Source: a virus
IMG/VR virus record: IMGVR_UViG_3300036985_005913
Coordinates: 1-23,714 of that record
DNA: 23,714 nt
Reading direction: 5' to 3' (one strand)
Below are positions 1 through 8,869 of this stretch, piece by piece; within the stretch, counting starts at the first letter, position 1, and each line of letters begins with the position of its first letter. The notes beneath the pieces were generated by a model. The model saw only the letters and a program-made list of their open reading frames with translations. It did not search any database and was not told the origin of the DNA. Made by a program: the position numbers and the translations under genes.

Positions 1-207
1 TTTTATTAGTTCTTCTTGCTCTATAGTTAATCTTATTTTAATACCATTACTTTTACCAAGTCTTAATACATTTTTATTTTTTAATACTCTAATTATTGGT
101 GTTTTACTCACACCTAATTATATAGCTACTTCACTAGTACTTAACCCATGGGTTATATATAATTCTACTATTTTATCAATTTCAGTATTTGTAAACTCTA
201 TTCGCAT
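1..207 (-). pseudogene. Helix-turn-helix ORF fragment with an in-frame stop
   Basis: Reading the minus strand from the ATG at 205-207 gives 29 codons, then TAA at 118-120. The same frame continues open to the window edge with clear homology-like content. Across the stop the product reads as one helix-turn-helix: about 20 residues of helix (IDKIVELYITHGLSTSEVAI), the stop, then LGVSKTPIIRVLKNKNV. A second similar unit seems to begin before the edge (TIEQEELIK). Such serial HTH units are common in the DNA-binding part of phage homing endonucleases and in resolvase-like proteins, so this may be a decayed mobile endonuclease gene. A single base change (TAA from AAA) would explain the stop. The end lies outside the window, so the catalytic domain, if any, is not visible. 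A sequencing error at the stop is the main alternative. Confidence 0.5.
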
Positions 208-336
208 ATTTTAATTTTGTATTTAATAAATTGACCATGATGTTAATATTTATTGTTATTTAATTTGTTTATATCTTATAAAGATAATAACAAATATCTC
301 ATAAGTAAGTACTTGTTATTATATTATTTTCTGTTA

Positions 337-1137
337 TTATTGTTTATTTAATTTATAAAAACCATTACCATAATTTTCTAACCCTTTAAGATTTTTTATT
401 TCTGATAATCTTAAATGCATATCCATAACTGTTGTTATCCCTCTATCAATAAAAATATCATTTTTAACTTCTGGTGGAGAAATTATACCAAATAAATATT
501 CTTCTTTAATTAATGCTGATAATGATGTGTTTGTTTCGTTGAAACCTTCACCAATATACCTAATCGTTGTTGTATTTACTGATGTTGGTTCACCATCAAT
601 TAAAACAGTTCTAAAAGTTGAATAATCATTAAATACGAAACCATTTATTTGATTATTAGTTGCTAAATTATTATCATTAGGTGTATCAAAAACATATTCT
701 TTTGGTTCACCCATAGATTTAATTCTATCAACACCATCTATTAAAACTCCTTCGTAATTAGTGTAAGTTTCAGTGTTAATATTAAAATCAATTCTATATG
801 GATTTTTTATATCATAAGACCTAACATCTTCTATTCTAGATTCAGTATATGCTGTAATTACAGCATCAACAAAATTATAATAATTATTAATTTTCTTATA
901 TGGGTATCTTAAAACATTCCATAAATTTTGAGGTGTGTTTACTGTTGTAAAATAAGGTTTTGCATTTAGACTTTCAATGAAATCAACATCCGTAAACATA
1001 CCCATATCGTCAATATTTTGTGTTATTAAAATATTGATATAAAAAGTTGAAGCAGTTAAAACACCCCATTTTTTTTGGTCTTTACTACTTCTGTCAATAC
1101 TATTCTCTAATAAAATTTTTCTTTTAATTATTTCCAT
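337..1137 (-). CDS. Unrecognised protein, probable virion/baseplate component (266 aa)
   Basis: This is the last gene of the structural operon, and I do not recognise the family. Its ATG overlaps the stop of the upstream 291-aa gene by one base (TAATG), an arrangement that suggests translational coupling and an equimolar assembly partner. The protein is soluble in appearance: no signal peptide, no hydrophobic membrane stretch, mixed alpha/beta composition, many Asn, Tyr and Thr residues. There is no cysteine cluster and no catalytic motif that I can name. Position after the gp25, gp6 and giant repeat protein genes makes a baseplate, tail-tip or connector role plausible, but this rests only on context. 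Confidence 0.75.
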   Translation of the reverse strand: MEIIKRKILLENSIDRSSKDQKKWGVLTASTFYINILITQNIDDMGMFTDVDFIESLNAKPYFTTVNTPQNLWNVLRYPYKKINNYYNFVDAVITAYTESRIEDVRSYDIKNPYRIDFNINTETYTNYEGVLIDGVDRIKSMGEPKEYVFDTPNDNNLATNNQINGFVFNDYSTFRTVLIDGEPTSVNTTTIRYIGEGFNETNTSLSALIKEEYLFGIISPPEVKNDIFIDRGITTVMDMHLRLSEIKNLKGLENYGNGFYKLNKQ

Positions 1138-2012
1138 TAAATTGCTTTTATTTCATATAATGTAACAGTGCAACTGTTAGAATTATAAGTTACATTGTTA
1201 GACGTTGAAGTATCATCAATTGAATTTCCTTGATAAAGATTGTCAATTTCGTAATAAAAACCAGTTGTTGTTCTAGTTAACTTAAATCTTGTATATAATT
1301 CATGTACTAATTTATCAATCGGTTGTGCCGTGTTTTTTACCATTAAATTTACGTTTTTACCAGTCTTTGAATTTTTAAATGATGCTCTCATATATAAATA
1401 CTTTGGTATGTTATTATTTAAACTATTTTTATAATAATATAAGTGATAACCTTCAGCAAAACCTCTAGGGTTAATTAAAGGGTCTTCAGCAACAAAGTTA
1501 ATTGGTATTTGGACTGCTGGTTTTGGTGTACCAGGAACAGTATTTACTGGTAGTGGATTAGTTGGTGTACCTACTAATAAATCGGAACTATTTAATTCAG
1601 AATAAAGTGTCATATAGTTAACTAACTGTTGAGTTAGGGGATTATCTGAATCGTAAAAACTTAAATTTAAAAAAGTTTTTTTAAATGATTCTTTTCTGTA
1701 TTTTATATCGCTATCAGTAAACCCTATATCACCATAAAACCCCTTATAATCACCATTTGCATTTAATAAGTAAATATCGTAAATAATTTTATCTATTTTA
1801 TCACCTAATAAATTTAATGGTAAGAATCTAACTTTTTCATAATCTACTATTGGGTTAATGGCGTTTTCAACTTCTGTATCAACAAAAACCCTCTCAATTA
1901 ATTCAGAATTATCAATAGTTTGAAAATCCATAAAAAAAGGAACAGTAATTGTAGTAGCTGTAGTGCCAGTTTCTACTGTATTTATATTTATTTTAAATTT
2001 ATTAGCAAACAT
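1137..2012 (-). CDS. Unrecognised protein, probable virion component (291 aa)
   Basis: The start lies inside the 3' end of the upstream 593-aa gene (11-base overlap) and the stop overlaps the next start by one base, so the three genes are tightly coupled. The protein opens with a short polar segment followed by a Thr-rich strand region (TVETGTTATTITVPFFMDF) and a mid-region rich in Pro, Thr and Asn around residues 150-175, which may be a linker between two domains. The C-terminal third has alternating polar and hydrophobic residues typical of beta-rich tail proteins. No signal peptide, membrane segment or enzymatic motif is visible. Function is unknown; a structural role is inferred from operon position. 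Confidence 0.75.
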   Translation of the reverse strand: MFANKFKININTVETGTTATTITVPFFMDFQTIDNSELIERVFVDTEVENAINPIVDYEKVRFLPLNLLGDKIDKIIYDIYLLNANGDYKGFYGDIGFTDSDIKYRKESFKKTFLNLSFYDSDNPLTQQLVNYMTLYSELNSSDLLVGTPTNPLPVNTVPGTPKPAVQIPINFVAEDPLINPRGFAEGYHLYYYKNSLNNNIPKYLYMRASFKNSKTGKNVNLMVKNTAQPIDKLVHELYTRFKLTRTTTGFYYEIDNLYQGNSIDDTSTSNNVTYNSNSCTVTLYEIKAI

Positions 2013-3783
2013 CGTTTTCTATATTTATTGTGAACTTATCTGTTATTCTATCACCAGTTGGGTCGGCTGGGAATTTTCCGTAATATAAACCCCAAATCCC
2101 AAAAGGGTCTTGTCTTTTAAGAGTGAAAGAATAATTTTGGTACATGTAATGTGAATTATTTAAAAAAGGATAGTCTAACGGTTTAACATCGCTTTCATTA
2201 AAACCAATATCTAATAAATCTCTCCAAACTATCCTAGTATCACCTAAATCAACAGCATAATTAGGTATTCCTTCAGTATATTTATCACCAACTTCAATAT
2301 ATGATGAAAAATCCCTTATTTTAATCAAATGATGTGGTTCATAATAATAACCCTCATATCTTGGTCCCATCATTATTGTTTTATTTTCTTGGGTTACTCC
2401 AACTTTTGAAACATAATCCAATGAATTAGGTGTTTCTCTATTTACGGTATTAAAAGAATGTGCAACGGTTGCTAATACTGTTTCATTTAAAGTGTTAATA
2501 TTATATTCTACTAAATCTCCATAAAATTCGTTATTATTGTTAAAATTATTTATTTTAATATCCGTTTCTAGTGGTATATGTGTTGGAAAAATGTCTGAAT
2601 TACCATTATGTATCCTATGTATTGATGGGATATCTCTTAAATAAGGAATTGTGTCACTATTAACCAATCTAGAATCATATGGTGTTTCAATACCAGAAGA
2701 TACTTTAGTAAATAAATTATTACTATCTGTTTTAATTATAGTTAAATAAAATTCACTTAATGGTCTACCTAGATTATCAACTAAATCAGTTACGTCTATA
2801 TCTTCATTAAAAACAAATTGAATTATAGAATCATTAAAAAAGTTTTCACTGAAACCTAATCTATATGTTTCATAATCATCATTCTCAATCATTGGTGATA
2901 TTTTTGTCTTTATTTTCCTAAATTTTCTAAAATAATATTCACATTCTACATTATTTACTAGTTTTTTAAATCTAGATATCGGTGATAACACACCAGTTGA
3001 TGGTTTATCAATTACAAAATAATACTCTTTTAAATCACCATTATCTAATCCAACTCTAACAACCACATGGTCACCATTAAAACCATTAGTACCAGTAATT
3101 CTAACAATATCACCAACATTTAAATTATGTTTACATGATAAACCAATTGCTGTCATGTTTCTAGTTGATACGTTAGCTTCTACTCTATTCGTTATTAAAA
3201 TACCACCTTTTACCATGTTTTGACTTTTATCAACACTAGCTGGATAAGTTATAGTTAACTCCCAATTTTTAACTGGTGTCATTAAATTACCAAAAGGATT
3301 ATTATCTAATAGAAAACTAAAACGTTCTCTCTTTGGCTCCATATCAATATAATTACATAAACCAAATTTTGTAGTGTCTGGGTCAAAAACACCAAACCAA
3401 CCATCCTTTTCTTTTAGATTGTTTTTTATTGATGCATTATAAGTTAAATCAGTTTCATCATTTAACCCGTCTTTAGGGTATGACGTGTCTAAAAAGTCAT
3501 TTGAATTTAACCAAGACCAAGTGTACTTGTTTGAATATAATGGTTCAACTAAATTAAATAAAGGATTAGACATTGTTGTATTCATAGTACCAAGTATTCG
3601 ATACAATTTACATCTTTGTCTTTCTATGTTAAATCTTTCAGCAATATTAACAATCTTGTATATCTCATTTGTTGGTAATAATTTTTGAGAATTTTCAAGA
3701 TTTATTTTTAAATAAGTGTTGTTATTAACATTTTTAACTGATAATTCTTTATTTAATATTTGTTTTGTTCTTTCCGTATTCAT
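2002..3783 (-). CDS. Unrecognised large structural protein (593 aa)
   Basis: This gene follows the 1553-aa gene with a single base between them. The protein is soluble-looking and beta-rich. Around residues 215-262 there is a stretch (HNLNVGDIVRITGTNGFNGD) resembling small barrel-like modules seen in phage tail proteins, where a His-x-Leu is followed by GD and alternating hydrophobics. That is only a pattern impression. The remaining sequence contains many aromatic and Asn residues, no cysteine-rich or metal-binding motif and no membrane helix. Alternatives include a tail-fibre connector or a baseplate hub accessory protein. The tight coupling to both neighbours argues that it acts in the same assembly. 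Confidence 0.75.
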   Translation of the reverse strand: MNTERTKQILNKELSVKNVNNNTYLKINLENSQKLLPTNEIYKIVNIAERFNIERQRCKLYRILGTMNTTMSNPLFNLVEPLYSNKYTWSWLNSNDFLDTSYPKDGLNDETDLTYNASIKNNLKEKDGWFGVFDPDTTKFGLCNYIDMEPKRERFSFLLDNNPFGNLMTPVKNWELTITYPASVDKSQNMVKGGILITNRVEANVSTRNMTAIGLSCKHNLNVGDIVRITGTNGFNGDHVVVRVGLDNGDLKEYYFVIDKPSTGVLSPISRFKKLVNNVECEYYFRKFRKIKTKISPMIENDDYETYRLGFSENFFNDSIIQFVFNEDIDVTDLVDNLGRPLSEFYLTIIKTDSNNLFTKVSSGIETPYDSRLVNSDTIPYLRDIPSIHRIHNGNSDIFPTHIPLETDIKINNFNNNNEFYGDLVEYNINTLNETVLATVAHSFNTVNRETPNSLDYVSKVGVTQENKTIMMGPRYEGYYYEPHHLIKIRDFSSYIEVGDKYTEGIPNYAVDLGDTRIVWRDLLDIGFNESDVKPLDYPFLNNSHYMYQNYSFTLKRQDPFGIWGLYYGKFPADPTGDRITDKFTINIENDVC

Positions 3784-3784
3784 T

Positions 3785-6700
3785 TTATGTCGTTTTAATT
3801 ATTGTACAACCAACACTGTCTGTTATTGTTGTTGTGGCTTTTGGGTTAGGATAAATACTACAGAATGATGTTGTATCAACCACATCGTAAGCACTTCCGT
3901 TAAAATTATTAACATTCAATAATAACGGTGAACTAGAATAAGGACTAATACCACCAGATGCTGTAAAATTAAAATAACATTTAGTTAAATTAGTTAAATC
4001 TGTTGAATTGGTTCTATTAACTTGACCACTTAAAGCTTGTGTAGGCATCGTTATTGTTGGTAATATACCATTTGCTGTACAACCTTTATTATCAGTTATA
4101 GTATAACTTATCACAATTGAATATGTCGAATTACCATTAGGTATACCATTAATAACTGTTTGTGGTATCGTTTGATTAATAACTTGTTGATTTGATGTAA
4201 TTGTTTCAATAAAATATGAATTAACACCATTTGGACCATAACCATTTATTTGATATTTAAACTCATATGGTTTACGTTCTGAATATGTTGGTCCAGCAAC
4301 CTCCCAATGAGTAACATTAAATTTAAATGTTAAAACGTTAGGGTCACATTGTTTACTATTATTTATACCATTAAAATTAACATTTAAAAACGCTGGTGGT
4401 AATCTAATTTCGGTTTCATTTATAACCAACTCATTACTAAAACATAATTCATCAATAGATTTAAATGAAAAACTAACTTCTTCATTATTTAATAAAATAT
4501 TTGGTATTGTTAAGTATACATATGTTGAATTATTTATGTAAGCACTACTTGACATAAAATCTCGATATACCATATTACCATCATCATTTGTTTCATTATT
4601 AACATTCATTGAAATCTTAATACTAGGGATTGGTGGAGTCTGACCAACTGGAATAGGTGCGCCTTCTAATACATAAAAAGGAATCACATATTTATTAGGG
4701 TCACATTGTTTAGCTAAATCAATAATGCTACCTTTACTTGCAACCATTTTAGGGTTTTTACTAGGTATCGTAAAATTTAATACAGATGTAGAACCATAAC
4801 TATCGATAACTGAAGCTATATAATTACCTCTAAATAAAGTATTACCATTAAATGAAATAGAATTATAACCTAATGGTCCAGAAACATTAATTGAATATGG
4901 TGGTGCACCGCCAGTTAAACCTAAATTAAATTCACCATCTTGACTTTCCCAGCATGTAGTACCTTTAAAATTATTTAATATTAAAACTACAGGTGTTGGT
5001 CCATCAATAATTAAATCATATATATTTATGACATCTACACCATCGCTTAGTTCTAATCTATAACCAAAATGTTCGTCTGGTGTTGATAATCCATTTGAAT
5101 CTTTATCAACGCCTAAACCACCAATTGTAAATGGTACATTTATTACTGAATTATTTGAAACTAATGAACCATTACTTTTATATAATTTATAACTCCAAAC
5201 TCCTGTACCACCACCAATACTATCTATTGTAATTTCACCATCATTAATACTGGAAGATGTACACATTTTTTTAACAACACCAGAACCATAAAATGGTGGT
5301 GGACCATCTATATTTACTGTTTGTGTAACAACATTACCGTTAACATCAATAACTTCAATATCATATTGTCCTTGAGGTCCATTAATTGTTATCGGTAAAA
5401 TATCACCAGTAGTTGGATTAATATCTAAAATACCATTAATAACACCATTAGGTCCACTAATTGTATAAGTGAATGGAGCAGTTCCTGAAACAACTGTGAA
5501 AGTTATTGAACCATTTGGATTTTTATTTGATGAAGGTGTTGATATTGATGTAATATTAAACTCTTTTTCAATAACTGGTATACATTTAGTGAAGAACCTT
5601 TGATTTAATTTATCTAACCCCCCTTTTCCTGGTAAAATACCAAAATAAAAATAAAATGAATTATTTGTTTGTGAATAACTAGAATCATTATTTGGTTTAA
5701 AACCTCTAAATTCTAAATAATCATCACCATTAGAATTACTAGATGTAAAATTATAATCTGGTTCATTTTCTATATTAAAGTCTGTTGAAAAAGGTGAACT
5801 ATAATTAAATGTTGTGGTACCATTAACTTTGTTTTTGTTTAAATAATAAAACACATCTCTAAACCATTTACCACCGTTTTCATCTATTTCATTTTTACCA
5901 ATTACACCATCTGGGTAAATTAATGTTCCGTTATTATCATAACTAATTTCATCTAAATCAACACCCATCTCACATATGTGTCTAATATTTAAAACTTGTC
6001 TAGAGTCTGAATGAATACCTAAGCAATTAATTTCAAAAAATAACCCTTTAATACTTCCCTCTAACCCTACTTGACCAGTTGTTTCAGTTTTTTTATCATC
6101 AGTTATTTCTTGAGTATCAGGTGGTAATTTATATGATGTAGGTATTAATAAAGGTTGTATTTTAGGTATACCTTGCCAGTCACAATCAAAAACAGAACCT
6201 AAACAAACTATATCTGTAGCAAATAGTTTATTAGATGCATCATGTTTTGTTGCAGCATAATATAACTCTTCACTTATTTTTTTACCATCTTTAATTATGT
6301 TTATTTTTTTAATTAAACCTTCACGAGCTGGAATATAATATGATTTATTTTGTGCGTTAACGTAATTAGGAATTTTACCATATTTATGATTACCTTCTGG
6401 AAAACAAGTATCTAATAAATAATTTGAATGACAATCATTATCACCTTTATTATTGTTATCACCATCAACACCGCCTTGTGAAAAGAATTCTGGACTACAA
6501 TCGTATTCACAGAATAATTCTATACCTTTACTTCTTTTTTTGTATTTCACTAAAAAACCAAATAAACTACCATTAATCCAATCATTATAAAAATCAAATT
6601 GGAATAAATTAAGACTCTTTGCCATTTCAAATGCAACACAGTTATCCAACCCAGCTAAGTCACCAAACGTTTTTGGGTGACCCCAATCATCACCAGGATA

Positions 6701-8446
6701 ATAAGTTGGTGGTGGTTCTGGTGAATTTGGTGTATTTGGTGGGTCAAAAGCTTTAAAACCATCTGAACTAGCAAGACAACCAGGTGCGTAATACGTCTTA
6801 TCACCATTAGGACATTCAACATATAAACATTTAACATAATCAATAGGTGTTAATTTTTTAACTAATTCACACGCAAAATCAAAAATAGCAAATGGTCTAA
6901 ATTTAAAAATTTTAATATTTCTAGCAGCCCAACATAATTTATCAAACAACCATCTTAACGCCCCTATAATCACATTAACAACTCTTACAATAATATTTAT
7001 TATTGGTATAAGAATAAAATTCATAATAAAAATAATAAAACCAACAATTTTTATTATTAAACAAATAATAAAAAAAATAGGTGACATACTTGTATTGAGT
7101 TTATTATATGGAAATGGGTTTTTATCACCATCACACGCATCAACATCTTTTATACCAGTAAACGCTCTAGTACTCTCACCAGAACTTGTTTGAAATCTTG
7201 GGATGAAATTACTAACAGTGTAAATTTTATTCCAATATAAATTCCTAAAACTAGTTTTTTTAGTTGTTTCATCAAATTTATAATCTATTTCTGTTGTGTT
7301 TGTCGGATTATTTGGTACTAAATATTTAGCTCTTGTTCTAAGCCTACCTTCACCACCAGTGTTATCCATACCGATTTTGAATCTAACATTTGCTCTGGTC
7401 GGTATACCAATATTTGGGTCGTCTGATGGGATTAAATCCCCATTTTCATCTGTTATTACGTAATCTAAGTTCATTGGAATTTGATAAGCCCATGTACCAT
7501 CTTCATCAATCAATCTACCACCTTCAACATCAAATTGTTCAACACCACCATCTATAGTTTCTCTAATCATTTCTATAGTACCTTCACTAGCAATTTGGGA
7601 ACATAATTTACCTAAATCTTTTCTAGGTCTACATCTTTTATTTATACTATTTTTGTCTTGGTCACCAAATATACTACCCATAAACATAGCGGAAGGGATT
7701 ACGTTGTAATTCATGTCGATATCGGCTCTACTAATACCTATTTCACATATTTCACCTTCACCCCAAAAAGGTTGTACATTTACAGAATAATTTGTTGATT
7801 TCACTTGGACTAATTTATCTAAATTAGTACCACCTTTGAATTTAGTAGGACTATCAAAAAATTTAACTGGTGTACCTTGACTGATTAAATCATAAGGTCT
7901 TTGCGATACGATACCAACATCTGAAATATCAGCGTCAATATGTATTGTATGTGTACCTAATGGCACACCGAAAATCATGAAATCACCAGCATTATTGGTT
8001 GTTGTAGTAAATTTATAATATTTATTATATACATGAAGTAGTTCTTCATTATCTAATATTTCTCTCTTATTTGGAAAAGAACCGATAGGTGTAAAACAAT
8101 CATTATTTGTTTCACTATTTTTAGGTAAAAGGTTGTATCTTATACTATCACTATCTTTATCAGTAACAATACTATAAGGGTATAAACCTTTGATTAGTGA
8201 ATTATTTTTATCTTCATCATCAATAGGTAAAAACACACTAACTCTAGCATTTGGTAAACCAAAACCTCCATTAATAACTACCCTACCAACCACTACCCCA
8301 TAATCCGAACAAAAAGTTCTATAAGCATCCTCTTGTGTAATTTTCATAGAAAGTACTTCAATGAAATCAAATTCTTGGTCTAACTTAACTTTTACATATT
8401 TATCTGAACCATTTGGTGTTGTTCTTATTCTTATTGTTTCTGACAT
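3785..8446 (-). CDS. Giant structural protein with regulatory-like domain, membrane segment and SprB-like repeats (1553 aa)
   Basis: The layout has three parts. Residues about 50-175 look like a carboxypeptidase-regulatory/transthyretin-like fold: VVVGRVVINGGFGLPNARVS, then a gap, then NNAGDFMIFGVPLGTHTIHI. Residues about 453-500 form a long very hydrophobic stretch of two probable membrane helices (IIFIMNFILIPIINIIV), flanked by Cys, Lys and Arg. From about 960 to the end come serial modules with signatures such as GSITFTVVSGTAPFTYTISG, GQYDIEVIDVNG, GGAPPYSIN and SVGCT. These resemble the SprB repeat of Bacteroidota cell-surface adhesins. The gene sits in the baseplate operon between a small membrane protein and the 593-aa protein. 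A tail-tip, fibre or membrane-contacting virion protein fits; the PKD/Ig-like fold is an alternative reading of the repeats. There is no signal peptide at the N terminus. Function is inferred. Confidence 0.8.
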   Translation of the reverse strand: MSETIRIRTTPNGSDKYVKVKLDQEFDFIEVLSMKITQEDAYRTFCSDYGVVVGRVVINGGFGLPNARVSVFLPIDDEDKNNSLIKGLYPYSIVTDKDSDSIRYNLLPKNSETNNDCFTPIGSFPNKREILDNEELLHVYNKYYKFTTTTNNAGDFMIFGVPLGTHTIHIDADISDVGIVSQRPYDLISQGTPVKFFDSPTKFKGGTNLDKLVQVKSTNYSVNVQPFWGEGEICEIGISRADIDMNYNVIPSAMFMGSIFGDQDKNSINKRCRPRKDLGKLCSQIASEGTIEMIRETIDGGVEQFDVEGGRLIDEDGTWAYQIPMNLDYVITDENGDLIPSDDPNIGIPTRANVRFKIGMDNTGGEGRLRTRAKYLVPNNPTNTTEIDYKFDETTKKTSFRNLYWNKIYTVSNFIPRFQTSSGESTRAFTGIKDVDACDGDKNPFPYNKLNTSMSPIFFIICLIIKIVGFIIFIMNFILIPIINIIVRVVNVIIGALRWLFDKLCWAARNIKIFKFRPFAIFDFACELVKKLTPIDYVKCLYVECPNGDKTYYAPGCLASSDGFKAFDPPNTPNSPEPPPTYYPGDDWGHPKTFGDLAGLDNCVAFEMAKSLNLFQFDFYNDWINGSLFGFLVKYKKRSKGIELFCEYDCSPEFFSQGGVDGDNNNKGDNDCHSNYLLDTCFPEGNHKYGKIPNYVNAQNKSYYIPAREGLIKKINIIKDGKKISEELYYAATKHDASNKLFATDIVCLGSVFDCDWQGIPKIQPLLIPTSYKLPPDTQEITDDKKTETTGQVGLEGSIKGLFFEINCLGIHSDSRQVLNIRHICEMGVDLDEISYDNNGTLIYPDGVIGKNEIDENGGKWFRDVFYYLNKNKVNGTTTFNYSSPFSTDFNIENEPDYNFTSSNSNGDDYLEFRGFKPNNDSSYSQTNNSFYFYFGILPGKGGLDKLNQRFFTKCIPVIEKEFNITSISTPSSNKNPNGSITFTVVSGTAPFTYTISGPNGVINGILDINPTTGDILPITINGPQGQYDIEVIDVNGNVVTQTVNIDGPPPFYGSGVVKKMCTSSSINDGEITIDSIGGGTGVWSYKLYKSNGSLVSNNSVINVPFTIGGLGVDKDSNGLSTPDEHFGYRLELSDGVDVINIYDLIIDGPTPVVLILNNFKGTTCWESQDGEFNLGLTGGAPPYSINVSGPLGYNSISFNGNTLFRGNYIASVIDSYGSTSVLNFTIPSKNPKMVASKGSIIDLAKQCDPNKYVIPFYVLEGAPIPVGQTPPIPSIKISMNVNNETNDDGNMVYRDFMSSSAYINNSTYVYLTIPNILLNNEEVSFSFKSIDELCFSNELVINETEIRLPPAFLNVNFNGINNSKQCDPNVLTFKFNVTHWEVAGPTYSERKPYEFKYQINGYGPNGVNSYFIETITSNQQVINQTIPQTVINGIPNGNSTYSIVISYTITDNKGCTANGILPTITMPTQALSGQVNRTNSTDLTNLTKCYFNFTASGGISPYSSSPLLLNVNNFNGSAYDVVDTTSFCSIYPNPKATTTITDSVGCTIIKTT

Positions 8447-8454
8447 ATTTACGT

Positions 8455-8802
8455 CTAATATTTTTTTGTTATATCTTCAACATCTAACATAACGACATCA
8501 TCTTCTGTTAAATTATCAAAGTCATCTTCATCGTCTTCATCGTAATCATTATTAAATTTATGATTGGTGAACCTTTTAATTATGTTCACCATATTTACTT
8601 CTTTTGTTAAAACAATAGTGTTAAACATAAAGATTACAATAGCTACATTTATTAACGGTAATAATAAAATTCCTACAATAAATCCTGTCATTTTTAATGT
8701 ATAATTACCAATTAATTTTATTTTTTCTTTATTATTAGTTTTAAAAAACCTTACATTTTCCGATGATTCAAAACTATTTCCAGATTTACAATTACAACCC
8801 AT
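8455..8802 (-). CDS. Small membrane protein, MGCNCK start (115 aa)
   Basis: The protein starts MGCNCKSGNSF, is basic for about 30 residues, then carries a hydrophobic region at about residues 33-68 (GFIVGILLLPLINVAIVIFM). That region is long enough for one or two membrane helices. The tail is very acidic (DYDEDDEDDFDNLTEDD). It ends in TAG, whereas the stops I checked nearby are TAA, so TAG is still read as stop here. The leader is A-rich (AAATAAT before ATG). It lies between the gp6-like gene and the giant protein gene, which also has membrane helices, so the two may act together at the host membrane or during assembly. No family is recognised; holin-like function is possible but unsupported by context. 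Confidence 0.75.
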   Translation of the reverse strand: MGCNCKSGNSFESSENVRFFKTNNKEKIKLIGNYTLKMTGFIVGILLLPLINVAIVIFMFNTIVLTKEVNMVNIIKRFTNHKFNNDYDEDDEDDFDNLTEDDVVMLDVEDITKKY

Positions 8803-8869
8803 ATTATTTATTTTTTTTTTATTTGATTATTTTTAACAAATATAACAATTATTTTATAATAAATAAATG

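Noticed and set aside
284-322. Inverted repeat ATAATAACAA/TTGTTATTAT after the last structural gene
   Set aside because: Ten AT-only pairs with a 19-base loop and no clear T run; too weak in such AT-rich DNA to call a terminator.
3485-3688. Plus-strand ORF of 67 aa
   Set aside because: Lies fully antisense within the 593-aa gene, with no leader and no recognisable product.
6655-6843. 62-aa minus-strand ORF with many Leu and His
   Set aside because: Shifted-frame shadow inside the 1553-aa gene; composition follows from reading Pro/Asn codons out of frame.
8803-8869. Short inverted repeat (AATAACA/TGTTAT) between the gp6-like gene and the small membrane protein
   Set aside because: Six to seven AT-rich pairs with a loop of about 20 bases; not distinguishable from background.
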